DNA of 64,000 bases, taken from contig NW_019091730.1 of the NCBI RefSeq assembly GCF_001949145.1, positions 32,161-96,160 on the forward strand, in the 5' to 3' direction. The notes under the pieces were generated by a model. The model saw nothing but the letters and a program-made list of their open reading frames with translations, ran no database searches and was not told where the DNA came from. The stretch's first letter is position 1, and every line of letters begins with the position of its first letter. Below, in pieces: positions 58,379-64,000 of this stretch. Origin of the DNA: Acanthaster planci. Taxonomy: Eukaryota > Echinodermata > Asteroidea > Valvatida > Acanthasteridae. The translations under genes were made by a program, and so were the position numbers.

Positions 58379-59899
58379 TGTTCTGTTCCGAAGGAACAGG
58401 TGTGAGATGGTTATCGCCCTTAAACATAATTCAATCCAGACGTTTGGGTTCTTTGTAAAGATGCGTATAAAAGGCATCTGGTCATTTCATTTTGAGTAAT
58501 GAGTCTCCAACAACTTGTAGAATCATTTTTAAAATTACCCACACAAACTGGAAAAAAATGGATATAGCTAACTGCTTGCTAGAAGTTAAAACTAAGACAG
58601 AAATAATTTGATATTCGGATTGTCTGTTCCAGCAATGTTGTCATCTCAGTCCAGGGCTACCTTCGACAAGAGCAGAAAAGACAGAAAAGCAGAGGAAATA
58701 AGGAGCACATCAGGGAACTGAAAAAGAATAAGCGCTTGCTTGTGTGTTGTGTTTTATGAAGAATCTACATTCCAAAGTATTCAAATGTGGCAGCGAAGGT
58801 ATCGCGGTTTGATGGGGGGACAGACCCCTTCGGCTACTTCTAGTGTTTATTTCACTTTTTATTTTTTATGACTGCAATCCTATAAAAAGATTTACCGCAG
58901 GAAATATTTCCTTTTTTCTGTGAAATGTGAAGGCACGCGGCAACCGAGAGTCTTCGTGTCACTGTGCAGAAGTATTCTCAATAAACACGCACGATTAAAA
59001 TGAATCACATGATTGAAGAAAAATGTGTTGAGGTTTCCTTGGGTGTTGTGAGGTTGTGAGCTCTTCTCAATCGTCTAGAGGCTCCACAGTGCACATTTAG
59101 CTGGGAAGATTACCTAAAAGTTCCTTAAAATGTTAATTGTTCAACTTGAACAAACACATTGGATAAAATTACACGCTTAATGAAAACAGAAATTCCACGA
59201 CCCATGAAGTTTTGGCTAAGCATAAGCTCTCTTTTCTTTGCAAACTTCTTGCGGAAATTTGTCAGGCATTCGCAATGTGCAAAGCAGGACTTAACGCCTG
59301 CCCAGGCAAGAAATCATACTTAATGCCCTCAGTATGTTTCGTTTGGAGGAAAAAGTGAGATCTGGAGGGGGCTTGTTTCAACTTATGGGCGTGCCAAGAA
59401 TCAGCCAACTGAAGTTCGACGAAAACCTTGACTTTGACGTAACAAGAAAGACGTTAGCAGTGACGGTAGGAGATAGGACACTCCACGTTGCTTACCTGTC
59501 AAGATTTCACTTGCGCAGAGCCTTCTTCGACGGCCTCGACTTGACCTTTTGCATCATTTTGTTCCGTCCTGTCTTGGTAGCTCTCTTCGAACCGCCAAAG
59601 ATATCTATGTAATTAACACCAAACCTGCACAGTTACTGTATTGTGTTGGACACCAAACAGAAAGAGTAGATGTGCCGCCTAAAACTTTTGATGAAAGGGA
59701 ATTATGACATCCGACCACTTCTAGGCAAACTTACAGAAATTTGCAGCAAGATTTTGACCCAAAAAATGCTGCTGCTACATTGTATTGCCAATTTGTCTAT
59801 CTAAACAAACGCTGATGTTGTTTAAAATTATATAACGTGGTGCTTGGAAATCATTTGAGCTGTTCCTTAAATAAAATCACTAAGGCCGCCTCCATTTTT

Positions 59900-60117
59900 T
59901 TAGTTTAGCCAAAGTCGTTGACGATCCCATGACTTAACGCAGACAAATTGAAACTCGTCCTCGCCAAAAGTGCAGTCAGCCTCACCGTCGCACAAGTCGA
60001 AGTAGGTGATGCAATCGTCGCTGAAACTGAAAACGCACGGGAATTGACCGGCTTGGCAATTCCCAATGTAAGGCGGGTACGCCGAAGAAGTAGGGTACGC
60101 AGTAGTGGGTAAGTCAG
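59900..60117 (-). CDS. LDLa gene terminal exon with stop
   Basis: After an acceptor ending ATTAAG, a linker (ADLPTTAYPTSSAYPPY) leads into a complete LDLa (NCQAGQFPC, DDC, LCDGEADC, GEDEFQFVC), then KSWDRQRLWLN and TAA at 59900-59902. Entry phase 1 agrees with the other exons. Confidence 0.72.
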
Positions 60118-63100
60118 CTTAATTAATTTAAATGAAAGTAAAGAGAGGGAGTTTCAAAAAGTCAGCTGTATTCTAAAGGGAACCAGTGTCCGAGAATCCA
60201 TTTTGCATACACATGCCCTTTCGGGCGTATAACAGGACTTTCTTGTACATCCTGTATTATGAAAACTATTTTGGGGATTCCGACGCGAATTTGAAGAATA
60301 AACACTCCCAAATCTTCAACCTAAACAAAAACAAATAAACAAACAAACACCCCAACAAACAAACAAACGAAACAAAACAGAGGACAATTCCGAGTTCTTC
60401 GCGCACAGGGCGGGTTGGTGCAAAAATCCTCCGTCGACTGTTTCCCACAATGCACTGGAAAACAAAGCCTCTCCGAGGCGACCTCTTGGCAATGTTAATC
60501 GCCCGTATTCAAATGCGTTGCTTCGGGTCACTGCTATTTGCTCTCTGACAAAGAATATTGAGCTGCTGCTCTCTGCATGACAGTAACCAATTCGACGCTG
60601 ACCAATACTTCATATAGAAAACGCGTATTTAAAAAAAGAACGCAGTCAGACCGCTATATTATTCACATATTTAACTAAAAAGATGCTGGGGTGAATATGT
60701 TCCCTCAGACCCCCCTGGATGTGGTATAGCTTTTGTGGCAGTAATACAATTTATGGGATACTTAGGTTTTCATTGGCCCGTTGTATATTGAATAAATGCA
60801 TTGCAGCATTGTACGTTACAGACGGGCCAAACGTGTTATTCACGAAACTTAGGGGAGGACAACGTACGTAAGGCTTGCACCTGATCCGACTACCCGCCGC
60901 TACTTATAAGTAGAGTTGCACACCAAATACGCCATGCTATGAGTAGGTCGGTATCGTAGGATCGTGGCACGGACTAAGTTCGCCACACTTGTAAACTAGA
61001 CAAGTTTTACCTTGTACACCGCAGCAGTAACTTTTTGTGGTGTGGCAAGTGGGGGTGCTTCTCATGCCAGGCTCACAAGTGTGGCAAACATAGTCCTGCT
61101 ACGATCCTATGATACCAACCTGCTCATAGCATGACGTATTTGGTGTACGAGCCCTACTAGCGGTGGGTAGTCGGATCGGTTGCAATTAATTTGCTAATTT
61201 ATTTGCCAATTTATTTTCTTTTTTAATTTTAAAAGCAATGGTATTCAATGTTTGGTGTCTCTACACATTCGCAGAAGATTTTCCATCGTTGGATTATAAA
61301 ATTGCTTTTACACTGACGCCCCTAGGCCTAATCGTCATGACTCGACCTTCGGGTCACGGGGTAGCTACCGAATGAACTGAGCAGAAACTTTTAGTTTTTG
61401 AGTTATCTTATATCTGTTTATCGTTGACTTCCTGCAGCTTGGAAAACAAAAAGATAAGCTGCAGGTGCTCGTAGCCTTATTTCAAGCAAAGCTTACCGCA
61501 GCCGATCTCGTCCTCTCCCCCGCTGCAGTCTGTCCATGTGTCGCATTTAAAGCTACCGGGGATGCATGTTCCGTCGTTGCAGGTAAACTCATCAGACAGA
61601 CAACCTTTTTTGAGGAGTAAAACAAGGGAAAAACGACAATGTCTAACGAATATGGGCGATTCACAGAACATTGTGCGACCAAGACGTTGCCATGGAGAGT
61701 CCATTTTTCATGTTTACGAAACGTCAAAAATGGCCGACCCTCTGCGATTTAATTTCAATGAATGTAAATTAATCAATAGACAATGTATTGATCAGGCAAT
61801 CCGTGCTTCAGAAAAAAAACACGCCATTTTATACTTACCAACACCGGTACCCTAAACACTCCTGAATCTTCAACCCAGACAAAACAACAGCGGAATAATT
61901 CAGGGTTCTCCTATCGGTTGCAACGCTCCATGAATTCACACTTACCGCAATCGGCCTCGTCTTCCCCACCAAGGCACATCAGATTTCCGTCACATTCCAT
62001 CTCGGGAAGGATGCAAATGCCGTCGTTGCATTTGAAGTCAAGCGGGTCACAGGCTGTCGACCAAACACAGAGACAAGCTTGAGGAAAGCTCAGCAAAATG
62101 CACAACTATAAAACCAATAAGGTCAGAGGGTTGTGGTGGGGGGTGGACCCGACTTCAAATCTTTCCAAGGCAGAATGTGATATAGTTGCTCAACTACTGA
62201 AGCGATTGGCAAGCGCGTTTTGTGTGCAGCGTCAGTTGCGTCAATTCTGACCGGCGATTTGGTGGCAATCATGCCGGGAATGACCGATATCCTGAAATTT
62301 CCTGGCTGCAGAAATTTTGGAAACGAGACTGGATGGGGGTGCGACAATACATCAAGCTAAGAGATATGGTCATGTAATATGTACTTCTATAAGTTTTTCT
62401 CCAACAGTTTGTCTACATTTTGACTTTGTGGGAAACTGGGCCAGCTGTAACCCGAAAATGCGATTTTCTCTAACGTTGTATCTACGGGTTGTATCGGCCT
62501 TTAATATATTGACCTTTCTAAAGGTATTTGTAAATTTGATCGATTCTCTGGCATATTCCATGACAGGTTTACCCAAATATCGAAACATAAAAGCATGACT
62601 GCCACACAGAGACAAGCTTTAGGAAACTCGTGTGTATTTTGCATCGAGCTCACGCGTCCAAAAGACTCATTTTGTCAATTTTCTTTAGTTGGAAATTCGG
62701 CTGTTTTCCCAAATGTGATGTTTTTCTCTAACGAACCGTAACAGGAGGAAGATAGTATCAAGCGGGTTCTACCATAACAAGTGGGTGATGAGAATTATTT
62801 CCCCACCATCTCCTGTGATTGTCATCCTTCGTGGGGCTTCTACCGGCGTTTGCTATATACACCTTTCTTATGTTAAATTAGTACCTTCATTTGCAGTTAC
62901 AAGAACTATCACCTAGGTGAGTGTCGAGTGTTACTTTGTACTGAAAACACTGTATTATCTATTTGCCAATTTATTTTCTTTTTTAATTTTAAAAGCAATG
63001 GTATTCAATGTTTGGTGTCTCTACACATTCGCAGAAGATTTTCCATCGTTGGATTATAAAATTGCTTTTACACTGACGCCCCTAGGCCTAATCGTCATGA

Positions 63101-63802
63101 CTCGACCTTCGGGTCACGGGGAAGCTACCCGAATGAACTGAGCAGAGACTTTTAGTTTTTGAGTTATCTTATATCTGTGTATCGTTGACTTTATGCAGCT
63201 TGGAAAACAAAAAGATAATCTGCAGGTGCTCGTAGCCTTATTTCAAGCAAAGCTTACCGCAGCCGATCTCGTCCTCTCCCTTGTTGCAGTCTATCCATTT
63301 GTCGCATTTAAAGCTACCGGGGATGCATGTTCCGTCGTTGCAGGTAAACTGATTAGACAGACAACCTTTATGAGGAGTAAAACAAGAGAAAAACGACAAT
63401 GTCTAACGAATATGGGCGATTCACAGAACATTGTGCGACCAAGACGTTGCCATGGAGAGTCCATTTTTCATGTTTACGGTCGACAAAAATGGCCGACCCT
63501 CCGCGATTTAATTTCAATGAATGTAAATTAATTAACAGACAATGTATTGATCAGGCAATCCGTGAAATCACGCCATTTTATTTTTACCAACACTGATACC
63601 TTAAACACTTCTGAATCTTTAACCGAGACAAAACAACAGCGGAATAATTCAGGGTTCTCCGATCGGTTGCAACGCTCCATGAAGTCACACTTACTGCAAT
63701 CGGCCTCGTCTTCCCCACCAAGGCACATCGGAATTCCGTCACATTGAAACACGGAAGAGATGCAAATCCCGTCGTTGCATTTGAAGTCAAGCGGGTCACA
63801 GG
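59900..63802 (-). CDS. LDLa-repeat protein gene, 3' part (5' end beyond right edge)
   Basis: Five minus-strand exons in transcript order: 63695-63802, 63258-63365, 61946-62053, 61497-61604 and the terminal exon 59900-60117. All join in phase 1 through GT-AG introns. Each encodes one LDLa module with six cysteines. The terminal exon starts with a 20-residue Thr/Ser/Pro/Tyr linker and ends 13 residues after its last cysteine (KSWDRQRLWLN), so in this reading the protein ends as a soluble or peripherally attached LDLa chain, with no membrane anchor at its C-terminus. LDLa modules bind ligands such as lipoproteins or, in relaxin-type receptors, aid activation; no ligand can be named. The upstream exons and any signal peptide lie outside. 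The exon format equals that of the convergent receptor gene ending at 55702, so common origin is plausible. Confidence 0.75.
60322..60375. repeat. (AAAC)n microsatellite
   Basis: AAACAAAAACAAATAAACAA and ACAAACAAACAAACGAAAC; simple repeat in the last intron of the LDLa gene. Confidence 0.8.
60875..61185. repeat. Long-terminal-inverted-repeat element (copy 2, no insertion)
   Basis: TTGCACCTGATCCGACTACC at the left, complement GGTAGTCGGATCGGTTGCAA at the right; same arms as the element at 48496. It lies in the last intron of the LDLa gene. Confidence 0.7.
61497..61604 (-). CDS. LDLa gene exon (module b, downstream copy)
   Basis: One LDLa: GCLSDEFTC, NDGTC, KCDTWTDC, GEDEIGC, ending TGC|G GTAAGC, phase 1-1. 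Paralogue of the exon at 63258-63365. Confidence 0.8.
61946..62053 (-). CDS. LDLa gene exon (module a, downstream copy)
   Basis: One LDLa: ACDPLDFKC, NDGIC, CDGNLMC, GEDEADC, ending TGC|G GTAAGT, phase 1-1. Paralogue of the exon at 63695-63802. Confidence 0.8.
63258..63365 (-). CDS. LDLa gene exon (module b, upstream copy)
   Basis: One LDLa: GCLSNQFTC, NDGTC, KCDKWIDC, GEDEIGC. Differs from the copy at 61497-61604 by seven bases, all changing amino acids by my count. Confidence 0.78.
63695..63802 (-). CDS. LDLa gene exon (module a, upstream copy)
   Basis: One LDLa: ACDPLDFKC, NDGIC, CDGIPMC, GEDEADC. Ends TGC|A GTAAGT, not TGC|G. Differs from the downstream copy at 61946-62053 by 11 bases, 10 of which change an amino acid by my count. 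Confidence 0.78.
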
Positions 63803-64000
63803 CTGTCGACCAAACACAGAGACAAGCTTGAGGAAAGCTCAGCAAAATGCACAACTATAAAACCAATAAGGTCAGAGGGTTGTGGTGGGGGGTGGACCCG
63901 ACTTCAAATCTTTCCAAGGCAGAATGTGATATAGTTGCTCAACTACTGAAGCGATTGGCAAGCGCGTTTTGTGTGCAGCGTCAGTTGCGTCAATTCTGAT

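Larger units (their letters stand above)
55703..59899. other. Spacer between the convergent receptor and LDLa genes
   Basis: 3' UTRs of both genes are expected here. Plus-strand AATAAA hexamers occur near 57465 and 57899, and a minus-strand one near 58846. Also holds the 458-bp foldback, a foldback family copy at 58255 and a small Cys-rich open frame at 56035-56229. Confidence 0.5.
61201..64000. repeat. Tandem duplication (about 1.75 kb period) carrying two LDLa exons
   Basis: Sequence from 61201 to about 62250 recurs from 62961 to the window end. Both copies contain module b, a repeat fragment (GGGCGATTCACAGAACATTG) and module a. Roughly 0.7 kb between the copies (62.25-62.96 kb) is unique to the first unit. 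Non-coding parts are nearly identical; the second copy runs past the edge. Confidence 0.85.

Noticed and set aside
59334-59612. 92-codon plus-strand open frame
   Set aside because: Opposite strand is equally open, no family recognised, and a donor-like site lies in antisense. Too weak to call on either strand.

Overview
The window is a stretch of an animal nuclear genome. Coding sequence is split into many short exons with GT-AG introns, intergenic DNA is full of SINE-like and foldback repeats, and AGGCCTA and TGTACATGTACA words are frequent. The protein content (CD20/MS4A-like tetraspan paralogues, and an LDLa/LRR seven-transmembrane receptor of the GRL101/relaxin-receptor type) and the word usage suggest an invertebrate deuterostome, most likely an echinoderm. 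That placement is an inference; no organellar, ribosomal or true tRNA gene is present to confirm it. All gene models below were built by eye from reading frames plus splice sites, and intron phases agree at every junction except one.

Layout: (1) 0.2-2.3 kb, minus strand: a four-exon, 185-residue tetraspan gene, possibly with a 5' non-coding exon near 8.3 kb. (2) 12.6-16.0 kb, plus strand: a 289-residue paralogue with a long cytoplasmic tail. (3) 19.8-23.0 kb, plus strand: a 340-residue paralogue, preceded by two small exons that may encode an overlapping upstream ORF. All three share one gene structure (TM1 exon, 57-60 nt TM2 exon, TM3-TM4 exon, tail exon, all phase 0), so this is a local gene family. 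(4) 23-30.8 kb: gene-poor, with a 1.2-kb near-identical tandem repeat joined through a single N (probably unmerged alleles). (5) 30.9-55.7 kb, plus strand: one very large receptor gene of at least 31 exons. It encodes a signal peptide, nine CUB and thirteen LDLa modules in alternation, a leucine-rich-repeat block and a rhodopsin-like 7TM domain (about 2,188 residues once one missing base is allowed for). (6) 59.9-64 kb, minus strand: the 3' part of a convergent gene made of LDLa exons, two of which lie in a tandem duplication; its 5' end is beyond the right edge.

Functionally, the receptor looks like a cell-surface GPCR with a giant ligand-binding ectodomain built by exon duplication and shuffling (ectodomain exons are phase 1-1, LRR exons phase 2-2). 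The tetraspan genes are probably small membrane proteins differing mainly in their cytoplasmic tails. The minus-strand LDLa gene uses the same phase-1 LDLa exon format as the receptor.

The most interesting signals are: the CUB-LDLa-LRR-7TM architecture; the loss of the (D/E)RY motif at the end of TM3; an exact one-base deficit in the last CUB exon; LDLa modules that lost cysteines, one of them a complete disulfide pair; and the duplicated LDLa exons at 61.5-63.8 kb, where almost all differences are amino-acid changing while about 197 bp of adjacent intron is identical.
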